A stretch of DNA of 64,000 nucleotides from Chitinophaga ginsengisegetis (lineage in GTDB: Bacteria > Bacteroidota > Bacteroidia > Chitinophagales > Chitinophagaceae). Both the position numbers and the translations under genes were made by a program. Shown piece by piece: positions 43,491 through 51,256 of the stretch (positions are counted from its first letter, which is position 1; each line of letters begins with the position of its first letter). The stretch is from positions 620,001-684,000 of the forward strand of contig NZ_FUZZ01000003.1 in the NCBI RefSeq assembly GCF_900168065.1. Direction: 5' to 3'. Below the pieces are notes generated by a model, which saw only the letters and a program-made list of their open reading frames with translations, was not told the origin of the DNA and did no database searches.

Positions 43491-44323
43491 CGGCTCATGG
43501 CCGGGTCGGATTCAAAAGTAATATACACACGGGTGCCCTCCACCGTATTCTCCGCTCCGGGCAGGTCGGAGATTTCAATATTAAATTGTTTATGGTACAT
43601 GGTTCGGTAAAGGGTGGCCCTTTCCATGCATATTTCCATGCCGCGGGAGTGATGGTTGTTGCTTTTCAGCCCGTCGTGATGATATTGCAGGGCCTGTACC
43701 CTTCCAATGCCGTTGTCTGTTACTTCGCAGGCATACAGGTTCGGCGCCAGCTGTATCCACTGGATCTGCAGCAGCCGGTTTGTGCTCTTATGCATGAGGC
43801 CATGCCAGATGGCGTTTTCCACAAAAGGTTGTACCAGCATACAGGGCACATATAAGGCCGATGGAGAGATCTGGGGATCGGTATAGAGCGTATACTCAAA
43901 CCCGTTATTGGTGCGTAATTGTTCCAGTTTCAGGTAAAGCTCCAGCAGGTCGGTTTCTTCCTGTAAAGGGATGAAATTCTTATCGGCCAGCATTAACACC
44001 TTCCGGAGCAGGCCGGCGAAGCGGGAAATGTATTCCTGTGCCAGCGCCGTTTCCCCGGTCATGAGGGCGGTATAAATGCCGTTGAGGCAATTAAACTGGA
44101 AATGTGGGTTCACCTGTGACTTCAGGTTCACCAGTTTTAGTTCGGTGAGCTGCTTGTGGAGAAGAAGCAGGGAAGCCTCCTGTTGGTGGCTGTTCCGGAT
44201 CATAGCTTCGCTACTGCCTTTGAAAAGAAGGTAACGGGAACGGTAATGCAGACAAAGGAGAAAAAGAATGGCGGTGCCGGCTGCAGCCAGTATCAGCATA
44301 ACAGTGTGTATAGTGACAGGCAT
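43487..44323 (-). CDS. LytS-type sensor histidine kinase
   Basis: 278 residues. A single N-terminal membrane helix (VMLILAAAGTAILFLLCLHY) is followed by the His_kinase domain of the LytS/YehU group: LKSQVNPHFQFNCLNGIYTALM, in which the usual NPHFLFN reads NPHFQFN. The ATP-binding part shows PCMLVQPFVENAIWHGL and EVTDNGIGR. No LytTR-type response regulator lies next to it, which is unusual since such kinases are normally paired. The neighbouring OmpR-type regulator is convergent and belongs to another kinase. Confidence 0.88.
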   Translation of the reverse strand: MPVTIHTVMLILAAAGTAILFLLCLHYRSRYLLFKGSSEAMIRNSHQQEASLLLLHKQLTELKLVNLKSQVNPHFQFNCLNGIYTALMTGETALAQEYISRFAGLLRKVLMLADKNFIPLQEETDLLELYLKLEQLRTNNGFEYTLYTDPQISPSALYVPCMLVQPFVENAIWHGLMHKSTNRLLQIQWIQLAPNLYACEVTDNGIGRVQALQYHHDGLKSNNHHSRGMEICMERATLYRTMYHKQFNIEISDLPGAENTVEGTRVYITFESDPAMSR

Positions 44324-44411
44324 AACCCCCTCGATTTGCTCATGAAAATATACGTCATTTCCGGCAAAAAAGGAGCAAGGGGTAAACCTCTTCAGTTTAC
44401 GCCTAAACGCT

Positions 44412-44419
44412 TATCTTTG
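44412..44419 (+). promoter_or_regulatory. -7 promoter element just upstream of pheS
   Basis: TATCTTTG, a full TAnnTTTG match, ending seven bases before the pheS ATG. The transcript would have almost no leader. No TTG element is visible upstream. Confidence 0.4.
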
Positions 44420-44425
44420 TTGTTT

Positions 44426-45454
44426 ATGGAACAGTTAGTACAGCAAATAGCAGCCTACAAAGAAGAAATAGCGGCTTTTACGCCTGCCGGCGCAGCGGAT
44501 CTGGAACAGTACCGCATAAAATTCCTGGGTACAAAAGGTATCGTGAAAGCTCTTTTCGGGGAGATGAAACAGGTACCGAATGACCGTAAGAAAGAATTCG
44601 GGCAGATATTAAACGAATTTAAACAACTCGCGGAATCCCGCTACGAGCAATTCAGTGACCTGAAAGATGCTGGTGGCGCAGATGCCGGCGATATAGATTA
44701 TACGTTGCCTGCCGCCCCTCACCGGTTAGGTACCAGGCACCCTATCAGCCTGGTAAGGAATAAGATCATCCGCATTTTTGAGCGCCTGGGCTTTACCATT
44801 GCCGAAGGACCGGAAATTGAAGACGACTGGCACAACTTTACAGCATTGAACTTACCGGAAAATCATCCGGCCCGTGATATGCAGGATACTTTCTTTATCA
44901 GCAAAAATCCGGATTGGCTGCTGCGTACCCAAACTTCCTCCGCCCAGGTAAGGGTGATGGAAGAAGGCAAACTGCCTATCCGCATCATCAGCCCGGGAAG
45001 AGTATACCGTAATGAAACCATTTCCGCCCGTGCACATTGCTTCTTCCACCAGGTAGAAGGATTGTACATCGACGAAAACGTTTCTTTCGCAGACCTCAAA
45101 CAAACGCTGTATCACTTTGTCCAGGAAATGTTTGGCGAAAACATAGGCATCCGTTTCCGTCCCTCCTATTTCCCGTTTACAGAACCCAGCGCGGAAATGG
45201 ACATCGTATGCTTCATTTGCGGAGGTACCGGCTGTAATGTATGTAAGCAAACCGGCTGGGTGGAAATACTCGGTTGCGGAATGGTACATCCAAAAGTACT
45301 GGCCAACTGCGGCATCGACCCGGAAAAATATTCCGGCTTTGCCTTCGGGATGGGAATAGAACGTATTACCATGCTGAAATACCAGATTAAAGATCTGCGC
45401 CTGTTCTCTGAAAACGACACCCGTTTCCTGGAACAATTTGAAGGAGCAGTGTAA
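44426..45454 (+). CDS. pheS: Phenylalanine-tRNA ligase alpha subunit
   Basis: 342 residues from the ATG at 44426, matching the usual length; the frame stays open upstream to 44156 but that part is antisense to the kinase gene. It charges tRNA-Phe together with PheT. The N-terminal coiled coil (residues 1-~90) precedes the class II synthetase core: HPISLVRNKIIRIFERLGFTIAEGPEIEDDWHNFTALN, motif 2 in VYRNETISARAHCFFHQVEG, and motif 3 in FGMGIERITMLKY. A CxxC-type pair pattern (CFICGGTGCNVCKQTGW) sits between motifs, as in many PheS. pheT is not adjacent. Confidence 0.97.
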   Translation: MEQLVQQIAAYKEEIAAFTPAGAADLEQYRIKFLGTKGIVKALFGEMKQVPNDRKKEFGQILNEFKQLAESRYEQFSDLKDAGGADAGDIDYTLPAAPHRLGTRHPISLVRNKIIRIFERLGFTIAEGPEIEDDWHNFTALNLPENHPARDMQDTFFISKNPDWLLRTQTSSAQVRVMEEGKLPIRIISPGRVYRNETISARAHCFFHQVEGLYIDENVSFADLKQTLYHFVQEMFGENIGIRFRPSYFPFTEPSAEMDIVCFICGGTGCNVCKQTGWVEILGCGMVHPKVLANCGIDPEKYSGFAFGMGIERITMLKYQIKDLRLFSENDTRFLEQFEGAV

Positions 45455-45475
45455 ATATTTATTACCAGGCTATTT

Positions 45476-45525
45476 GGTTATTACATAAATGCAGCGGAAT
45501 ATTCCGCTGCATTTATGTAATAACC
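45476..45525. repeat. Perfect 50-bp palindrome downstream of pheS
   Basis: Arms 45476-45500 (starting GGTTATTACATAAATGCAGC) and 45501-45525 are exact reverse complements with no spacer. It lies 22 bases after pheS and 20 before the dehydrogenase gene. It has no T run, so it may be a terminator-like hairpin, an RNA processing site or a protein-binding palindrome. Confidence 0.85.
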
Positions 45526-45544
45526 GGATGAAAAACCTCAAAAA

Positions 45545-46396
45545 GTGATTCAAACTATTGCCGTATGCGGCGCAGGCACTATGGGTGCCGGAATAGCACA
45601 AATAGCAGCCTACAGCGGATTTACTACTTTGTTGTTTGATATTCAGCAGGACGGCCTGGACAGGGCGAAAGCACAGATTGAGAAGAGCCTGACGGTAGCC
45701 GTGGAAAAAGGGAAACTTACCCCTGCAGATAAAGACAGCATCCTGCAGCGGATCCGTTTTACCGCAGCTATCGAAGATTGTGTAGCCGATGTGATCATAG
45801 AGGCTATTGTAGAAAGAATAACCGCCAAAACAGCACTCTTTAACCAGCTGGCCGCTATCAATACCGCGGAAACCATTTTTGCTTCCAACACTTCTTCCCT
45901 TTCTGTTTCTGAAATAGCTTCGGCTGTCAGCGTTCATCCATCGAGGGTGGTGGGCATGCACTTCTTTAATCCTGCACACCTGATGAAACTGGTGGAAGTG
46001 GTAAGCGGAAAGGAAACCGCTCCGGAAGTAGCAGATACCATCTATGAACTGGCAGAGAAGATGGGTAAAGTGCCGGTAAGGGTAAAAGATTCTCCCGGTT
46101 TTATTGTGAACAGGGTGGCCAGGCATTATTACCTGGAAGCCATGCATATTGCAGAACGGGGTCAGGCAGACTTCAGTACCATCGACCAGCTGCTGGAAGC
46201 AGCCGGGTTTAAAATGGGTCCTTTTGCATTAATGGACCTGATAGGTAACGATATCAACCTGGCGGTAACGCAATCGCTGTATGATGCTTTTGAGCAGGCG
46301 CCCCGCTTTAAACCTAATGTACTGCAGGAACAGCGGGTGAAGGAAGGTAAGCTGGGACGTAAAACAGGATTGGGTTTTTACAGGTACGAACAATAA
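45545..46396 (+). CDS. 3-hydroxyacyl-CoA (3-hydroxybutyryl-CoA) dehydrogenase
   Basis: 283 residues, starting with GTG at 45545. NAD-binding Rossmann motif at the start (IAVCGAGTMGAGIAQIAA), then FASNTSSLSVSEIAS, VGMHFFNPAHLMKLVEVV with the catalytic His, DSPGFIVNRVARHYYLEA and GPFALMDLIGNDINLAV. It oxidises 3-hydroxyacyl-CoA in fatty acid or phenylacetate breakdown, or runs in reverse. A six-codon frame (MKNLKK) ends in a TGA that overlaps the GTG start, so translational coupling is possible. No other beta-oxidation genes are nearby. Confidence 0.93.
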   Translation: MIQTIAVCGAGTMGAGIAQIAAYSGFTTLLFDIQQDGLDRAKAQIEKSLTVAVEKGKLTPADKDSILQRIRFTAAIEDCVADVIIEAIVERITAKTALFNQLAAINTAETIFASNTSSLSVSEIASAVSVHPSRVVGMHFFNPAHLMKLVEVVSGKETAPEVADTIYELAEKMGKVPVRVKDSPGFIVNRVARHYYLEAMHIAERGQADFSTIDQLLEAAGFKMGPFALMDLIGNDINLAVTQSLYDAFEQAPRFKPNVLQEQRVKEGKLGRKTGLGFYRYEQ

Positions 46397-46447
46397 CAGG
46401 TTTTAGTTATTTTTGAACCTCTTTCAGAAAAAAGAATTTTTGTCTTC

Positions 46448-47443
46448 ATGATTTTAGTCACCGGCGGTACAGGTTTTTTGGGTAGTCATTTAATCCGGGC
46501 ATTGGTTGCCGCAGGGAAACCTGTGAGGGCATTGTACCGTAAACAACCTTCTCCCCGGTTGCAGGATATTTCCGATAAAATAGAATGGGTACCAGGCGAC
46601 ATCCTGGACGTGTGCGCACTGGAAGATGCCATGACGGATGTAACACAGGTATATCACTGTGCTGCAGTCGTTTCTTTCCAGGCAGCGGACAAAGACCGCC
46701 TGCTGAAAATTAATGCCGAAGGCACTGCTAACGTGGTGAATATGGCATTGGATGCAGGTGTTAAAAAGCTCCTGTATGTAAGCTCTGTAGCTGCTATCGG
46801 TAGGGCAAAGCCTGGTGCTGCCGTAAATGAGGAATGTGAATGGGAAGACAGTAAAAATAATTCCCGTTACAGCATCAGTAAGTTCCAGGGAGAGATGGAA
46901 GTATGGAGAGGTATTGCGGAAGGACTGGATGCTGTGATTGTGAACCCTGCCATTATCCTGGGTGCGGGTTTTTGGGATGAAGGCTCCGGCTCCCTGATCA
47001 AAAATGCCTGGAAAGAATTTCCCTATTACACACAGGGTGTAAATGGGTTTGTAGATGTGGAGGATGTGGTAGCTGTCATGATACGGTTAATGGACAGCGA
47101 TATCAACGAGGAGCGGTTTATCCTGGCAGCAGATAACTGGAGTTATCAGCAGTTATTTACCACTATGGCGCAGGCGCTTGGTAAGAAGCCGCCGCATATT
47201 GCGGCAAAGCCCTGGATGGCCGAAGCGGTGTGGCGCCTTGAAAAGGTAAAGGCGATGTTTACCGGCAAACATCCGCTCATCACCAAAGAAACGGCCCGTA
47301 CTGCCCAGCTCAAAGTATATTACGAAAACAACAAGATCTTAAAGGCTTTACCGGGGTTTCAGTTCCGGCCATTGGAAGAAACCATCCGGAATATTTCTGC
47401 CGCCTACCTCCGGGAACGGGGAGTTGGTCTTTCTCAGGATTGA
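46448..47443 (+). CDS. NAD-dependent epimerase/dehydratase family protein
   Basis: 331 residues, extended SDR. The NAD-binding loop is at the start (VTGGTGFLGSHLIRAL, TGxxGxxG). The catalytic tetrad region shows SSVAAIG and YSISKFQGE (YxxxK). The domain from ~165 carries NPAIILGAGFWDEGSGSLI and a substrate part. It resembles dihydroflavonol reductase-like members rather than sugar-nucleotide epimerases. The final codons (Ser-Gln-Asp-stop) lie within the palindromic repeat beginning at 47433. The partner metabolite is unknown. Confidence 0.88.
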   Translation: MILVTGGTGFLGSHLIRALVAAGKPVRALYRKQPSPRLQDISDKIEWVPGDILDVCALEDAMTDVTQVYHCAAVVSFQAADKDRLLKINAEGTANVVNMALDAGVKKLLYVSSVAAIGRAKPGAAVNEECEWEDSKNNSRYSISKFQGEMEVWRGIAEGLDAVIVNPAIILGAGFWDEGSGSLIKNAWKEFPYYTQGVNGFVDVEDVVAVMIRLMDSDINEERFILAADNWSYQQLFTTMAQALGKKPPHIAAKPWMAEAVWRLEKVKAMFTGKHPLITKETARTAQLKVYYENNKILKALPGFQFRPLEETIRNISAAYLRERGVGLSQD

Positions 47444-47594
47444 ACTGATTTTACTGATTTAGGAATTTGATCACTTTTGATTATAAATGATTTGGGGAGA
47501 TCTTAGCGGGTATATTCGCTTAGATCTCCCCAAATCATTTATAAAATCCCCAAAAGTAAAATCCCTAAATCAGTAAAATCAGTTCAATCCTGAG
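47433..47594. repeat. Palindromic repeat B, 162 bp, between convergent genes
   Basis: Outer arms 47433-47463 and 47564-47594 (starting CTCAGGATTGAACTGATTTT) are exact complements over 31 bp. Inner arms 47481-47508 and 47517-47544 (TTATAAATGATTTGGGGAGA core) match with one mismatch around an 8-base loop. It shares CTGATTTTACTGATT and ATTTGGGGAGAT with the element at 32.4-33.0 kb. It starts inside the epimerase stop region. Confidence 0.85.
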
Positions 47595-47616
47595 TAAGAC
47601 TACATCCGCTTTCCAC

Positions 47617-48288
47617 TCAAAACAGGAACGCCGCTATAGCTGCTGCCAGTGTTTTGGAGATTTCAGGAGACACTTCCCTGCTCATCCATACCCGTGGTTT
47701 TTCGCCCGGTATTACTGCCGCCACAGGTTGCCCGCGGTATTGAAATTCGTAGCACACATTTTCGTAGGAATTCACCTTGCCGAACCGGTTATTGGCGGTA
47801 ATGCGTATATCTGTATCCGTAGACCTTAATACGCCAGCCGGTTTGTTTTCATTCAGCTCCAGGTAATGAGGGCTTTTAATGATCATTTCCCAGCGTTTTA
47901 ACGGCTCATTCTTCGTGCCGTTGATCAAGGCATAGCGAAGGTCCGTAGCTGCCGGCAAACTACTTAAATAAGACGGTAAATCGCGGTTGGAAAACACAAT
48001 TGCCGTAGTGTTCATGGTTTGTATCAACAGGTGTTCCTCATTGCCGTTCAGATAAAAATTAAAGGCGTTTTTCGGGTCTTTGATGAAGGTAGCTTCCGCT
48101 ACCCCGTTTTTACGGGAAGTAGTGGAATAAAGGCCAAAAGAAATGGTTTTAGCGGTAAGCCAGCCGTCTTTCACCTTCACCGGCCATTCCTGGTCGTTGG
48201 TGTATAGCGATGATTTAACGGCAGCGGGCTTGGTAGTGCTGCAACTCCAGAGCAGCAGGGGGAGTAAGGCGGCAAACAAATACTTCAT
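47617..48288 (-). CDS. Lipoprotein of unknown function
   Basis: 223 residues. Lipobox LLLWSC with Cys16 (MKYLFAALLPLLLWSCS). The body is mostly beta by appearance: DQEWPVKVKDGWLTAKTISFGLYSTTSRKNG, then YRFGKVNSYENVCYEF-like strands near the end. No family was recognised. It lies 67 bases downstream of the lpxD-like gene on the same strand and may be co-transcribed. Confidence 0.72.
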   Translation of the reverse strand: MKYLFAALLPLLLWSCSTTKPAAVKSSLYTNDQEWPVKVKDGWLTAKTISFGLYSTTSRKNGVAEATFIKDPKNAFNFYLNGNEEHLLIQTMNTTAIVFSNRDLPSYLSSLPAATDLRYALINGTKNEPLKRWEMIIKSPHYLELNENKPAGVLRSTDTDIRITANNRFGKVNSYENVCYEFQYRGQPVAAVIPGEKPRVWMSREVSPEISKTLAAAIAAFLF

Positions 48289-48355
48289 GAAGCGGGTGGT
48301 TTTGAATATGCTGAAACGGCGGGAAGTAGTGATGCTGCTTCCCGCCGTTGGATGA

Positions 48356-49303
48356 TTACCTGGTTTCTTTCAGTTTCTCCCACATTTCGGGGATGCGTTT
48401 GATCCAGGCAAGTTCTTTCTTTTTTGTCCTGGCTTCTTCTACCGGGGAACCAAAGTATGTTTTACCACCTTCGAGGGAAGCAGGCACCCCGCTTTGTGCG
48501 AGTACAACGGCGCCTTTTCCGATGGTGAGATCTTTATTCACGCCTACCTGTCCCCAGAGGATCACATTGTCTTCGATTTTGGCTTTGCCGGCGATGCCTG
48601 CCTGTGCAGCAATGAGGCAATTTCTACCGATAACGGTACCATGACCAATATGGATCATGTTGTCCAGTTTGGTGCCGCGGCCTATGATGGTGTCGCCACT
48701 TACGCCTTTGTCGATGGTACAGCCGGCGCCCAGTTCCACATCACTCTCAATGATCACTCTTCCGCAACTCTCCAGTTTATCATACATCACTTCGCGCTCT
48801 GCTCTTTTCTTAAAGTAAAAAGCATCCGATCCGAGTACTGTTCCTGCGTGGATAATTACGTTGTCTCCGATTTCACAGTAGTCATAAATCGTTACGTTGG
48901 GATGAATGAGACAGTTGCGGCCAATGCGCACATGATTGCCAATGAATACGTTGGGTTGAATAACAGTGCCTTCTCCTATCACGGCACTATCGCTGATGGC
49001 TTTGGTTGCCGGCTCAAATGGCCTGAATCTTTTAACCAGTTTTACATATGCACTGAAGGGGTCGTCCAGCACCAGAATTGCCTTGCCTTCCGGACAATCT
49101 ACCTTTTTGTTAATGATAATGATTGTTGCTGCCGATTGCAGACTGGCGTTATAGTATTTCTCAAAGTCAACAAAGGAAATATCTCCCGGTGTAACCTTAT
49201 GTATTTCATTGATGCCAGTGGCCATCAGTTGGCTGTTGCCAACCAGCTCTGCGCCTATATATGCTGCTATTTCCGTTACTGCAACAGGTGCTTCGAACTT
49301 CAT
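48356..49303 (-). CDS. lpxD: LpxD-like UDP-3-O-(3-hydroxyacyl)glucosamine N-acyltransferase
   Basis: 315 residues, somewhat shorter than E. coli LpxD (341). Residues 1-~100 form the uridine-binding domain (IHKVTPGDISFVDFEKYYNASL). The rest is a left-handed beta-helix of hexapeptide repeats (VIGEGTVIQPNVFIGNHVRIG, VELGAGCTIDKGVSGDTIIG). The catalytic His is expected in LDNMIHIGHGTVIG. It adds the N-linked acyl chain of lipid A. Bacteroidota often carry more than one LpxD-like gene, so this may be the secondary copy. It lacks neighbouring lpx genes. Promoter at 49338-49345. Confidence 0.88.
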   Translation of the reverse strand: MKFEAPVAVTEIAAYIGAELVGNSQLMATGINEIHKVTPGDISFVDFEKYYNASLQSAATIIIINKKVDCPEGKAILVLDDPFSAYVKLVKRFRPFEPATKAISDSAVIGEGTVIQPNVFIGNHVRIGRNCLIHPNVTIYDYCEIGDNVIIHAGTVLGSDAFYFKKRAEREVMYDKLESCGRVIIESDVELGAGCTIDKGVSGDTIIGRGTKLDNMIHIGHGTVIGRNCLIAAQAGIAGKAKIEDNVILWGQVGVNKDLTIGKGAVVLAQSGVPASLEGGKTYFGSPVEEARTKKKELAWIKRIPEMWEKLKETR

Positions 49304-49337
49304 ATACTCTGAATTATTGAATAATGTTTAAGAGCAA

Positions 49338-49345
49338 CAAAGGTA
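49338..49345 (-). promoter_or_regulatory. -7 promoter element of the lpxD-like gene
   Basis: On the minus strand this reads TACCTTTG, matching TAnnTTTG, 35 bases before the ATG. CAA triplets at 49364-49366 could be the TTG element (spacing 18). Confidence 0.6.
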
Positions 49346-49486
49346 GTAAATCGGCGATTGCAACAATCAAAATATGAAGGCATGATAACGACGATCAGAA
49401 AGTTTCAATCTGCTGTTATCCACAATTATTTTAGTAGTGTGAATAAAATTTTTTGTAAATTTTTTCTTTTGTGATGAAATTCTTTT

Positions 49487-49580
49487 TAATATTGTGTAGG
49501 GAATTTTGTTTCCCTGTACTTACTAACCCATTCACATAACAAGAAAGTCTGATTGTTCCAACGGTCAGACTTTTTTTATT
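49487..49580 (+). ncRNA. Candidate small RNA ending in an intrinsic terminator
   Basis: A near-consensus -7 element (TAATATTG, 49487-49494) precedes ~80 bases holding a small hairpin (GGGAA...TTCCC) and the terminator at 49544-49577. No reading frame or gene explains this terminator, which points right, away from lpxD. The promoter match is weak and no known RNA family was recognised. Confidence 0.3.
49544..49577 (+). terminator. Intrinsic terminator with no gene upstream
   Basis: AAAGTCTGA (49544-49552) pairs with TCAGACTTT (49565-49573), followed by a run of T. The nearest upstream gene on the plus strand ends at 47443. Confidence 0.7.
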
Positions 49581-49767
49581 GCCTCTGAAACCCGCATGAA
49601 TAAAGCGTTACAGCAGATCGCATTTTTATCTCACTAAAATTCATCACTACACCTTCCTTTTTTTCATCCCCATTTCCCGGTAAATGCATAACCCGGGCAA
49701 CACCCCCGTTTTTTCAATTTTTGGGTTTTTCTGCCCCAAAAAGCAAAAAAAATCTCCTGTCCGGGAT

Positions 49768-49867
49768 AAACTGATTACGCTGATTACATGAATTTTATTT
49801 TTGCCTGCCTTCTGCGCGTATCCGTAAAATCAAAAAAGTAAATCCATGTAATCAGCTTAATCAGTTT
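49768..49867. repeat. Palindromic repeat C, 100 bp
   Basis: Arms 49768-49790 and 49845-49867 (AAACTGATTACGCTGATTAC start) match at 22 of 23 positions. The GATTACGCTGATTAC core and flanking GTCC...GG relate it to the element at 32.4 kb. It ends 31 bases from the hemN stop. Confidence 0.75.
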
Positions 49868-49897
49868 AATTGTGTGGAACACAAAAAACAAAAGACT

Positions 49898-51256
49898 TTA
49901 TATAGCGCTGCTAAACAATTGTGAATGTGGTACTTGTCGCCACAGCCTTGCATCAAAAGCCATGCAGATGTTGCGGATAAATGGTCTTCCTTCAGGCGTA
50001 ACCACCACCTTCTGAGGCAGTACCTGCACCAACCCATCCCTCTCCAGCTCCTGCAATCGCTGCAGGCCATCAATGATCGCATCACACTGTGTATCTGCCT
50101 TGTGCCAGGTAGTTTCAAAATGACACATCAGCTCATGAATGTGCTTCCGCAGTAGTCCGTCTTCTTCGTTCAGTATATGACCTCGCACCACCGGAAACTC
50201 ACCTTTGTTCACCAGTTCCTGGTAAGCATCCACCTTCTTCTCATTTTGTGCATAAGCATACCAGCTGTCGCCAATGGAAGATGCTCCCAAGCCAACCAGC
50301 AGCGATGTGGGAGAATCTGTATAACCCATGAAGTTCCGGTGCAACCGCCCTTGTTGGAAAGCTTTGTGCAACGCCTCTTCCGGCAGTGCAAAATGATCCA
50401 TACCAATCTCTGTATAACCATTACTGTCGAACAATAACTTACCCAGTTCATACAACTGCCGTTTCTCTTCATCCTTTGGCAGATCTGCTTCTGTATAACG
50501 ACGCTGACCGGTTCCTTTTATCCAGGGCACATGTGCATAACTGTAAAAAGAGATCCTGTCGGGGCGTAACCGGACAACCTTATCAATTGTATGCTGCATA
50601 CTTGTAAGCGTTTGCAACGGTAAGCCATAGATCAGGTCAAAGTTGATGGAGGTAAATCCAATCTTCCTGGCGTTCTCTACTACGGATGCCACCATTCCAA
50701 AAGGTTGTAAGCGGTTGATGATTTCCTGCACCCGCATATCAAAGTCCTGTATGCCTAAACTGATCCTGCGGAAGCCGAGGTTGTACAACGACTGAAGATG
50801 TTCCGGTGTGGTATTGCCGGGATGACCTTCGAAACTTAGGCTGGCATCAGGCAGCAGCTCGGCAGTGCGGTAAATACCATTCAGCAACATGGCCAGGTGC
50901 GCTGCACTGAAAAAGGTAGGTGTGCCTCCGCCGAGATGTATTTCCCGGATACGGGGGCGCCCGCCGAAGGTATCCACATACAGCTGCCACTCCTTCAGCA
51001 GGGTTTCAATATAAGGGCCCTCTACTCCATGATTAACCGTGATGTGTTTATTACAGCCACAATACGTACACATACTTTCACAGAAAGGCAGGTGAATGTA
51101 TATACTGATCCCGTCTTTACCATTCGACTCCAGGAATGATTTCTTCAACAGCGCCTTCCACTTCTCCGGATGAAAAGTTTGCTCTTCCCAATAAGGAACA
51201 GTAGGGTAACTGGTGTACCGCGGTGCGGCCACGTTATATTTACTGATGAGGCTCAT
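49898..51256 (-). CDS. hemN: Oxygen-independent coproporphyrinogen III oxidase
   Basis: 452 residues from the ATG at 51256 (MSLISKYNVAAPRYTSYPTVPYW, the family N-terminus); the longer start at 51298 lies within the upstream gene. A radical SAM enzyme converting coproporphyrinogen III to protoporphyrinogen IX without oxygen, supplying haem. Motif CESMCTYCGC (C-x3-C-x2-C plus the extra Cys) is present, with EIHLGGGTPTFFSAAHL and SINFDLIYGLPLQT. It is the last gene of the cbb3 operon, overlapping the TauE-like gene by 17 bases, so haem supply is tied to low-oxygen respiration. Confidence 0.96.
   Translation of the reverse strand: MSLISKYNVAAPRYTSYPTVPYWEEQTFHPEKWKALLKKSFLESNGKDGISIYIHLPFCESMCTYCGCNKHITVNHGVEGPYIETLLKEWQLYVDTFGGRPRIREIHLGGGTPTFFSAAHLAMLLNGIYRTAELLPDASLSFEGHPGNTTPEHLQSLYNLGFRRISLGIQDFDMRVQEIINRLQPFGMVASVVENARKIGFTSINFDLIYGLPLQTLTSMQHTIDKVVRLRPDRISFYSYAHVPWIKGTGQRRYTEADLPKDEEKRQLYELGKLLFDSNGYTEIGMDHFALPEEALHKAFQQGRLHRNFMGYTDSPTSLLVGLGASSIGDSWYAYAQNEKKVDAYQELVNKGEFPVVRGHILNEEDGLLRKHIHELMCHFETTWHKADTQCDAIIDGLQRLQELERDGLVQVLPQKVVVTPEGRPFIRNICMAFDARLWRQVPHSQLFSSAI

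Larger units (their letters stand above)
49346..49897. other. Long intergenic region between lpxD-like gene and hemN
   Basis: About 550 bases without a gene. It holds a plausible short transcript with a T-rich terminator (49544-49577), and the palindromic repeat C (49768-49867). The rest is AT-rich and I see nothing else in it. Confidence 0.6.

Noticed and set aside
44156..44425. N-terminal extension of the pheS reading frame by 90 codons
   Set aside because: It lies antisense to the LytS-type kinase gene, lacks PheS similarity, and the family N-terminus begins at 44426.
48494..49312. Plus-strand frame of 272 codons
   Set aside because: It is the complement of the lpxD-like hexapeptide repeats; repeat-containing genes often leave open antisense frames.
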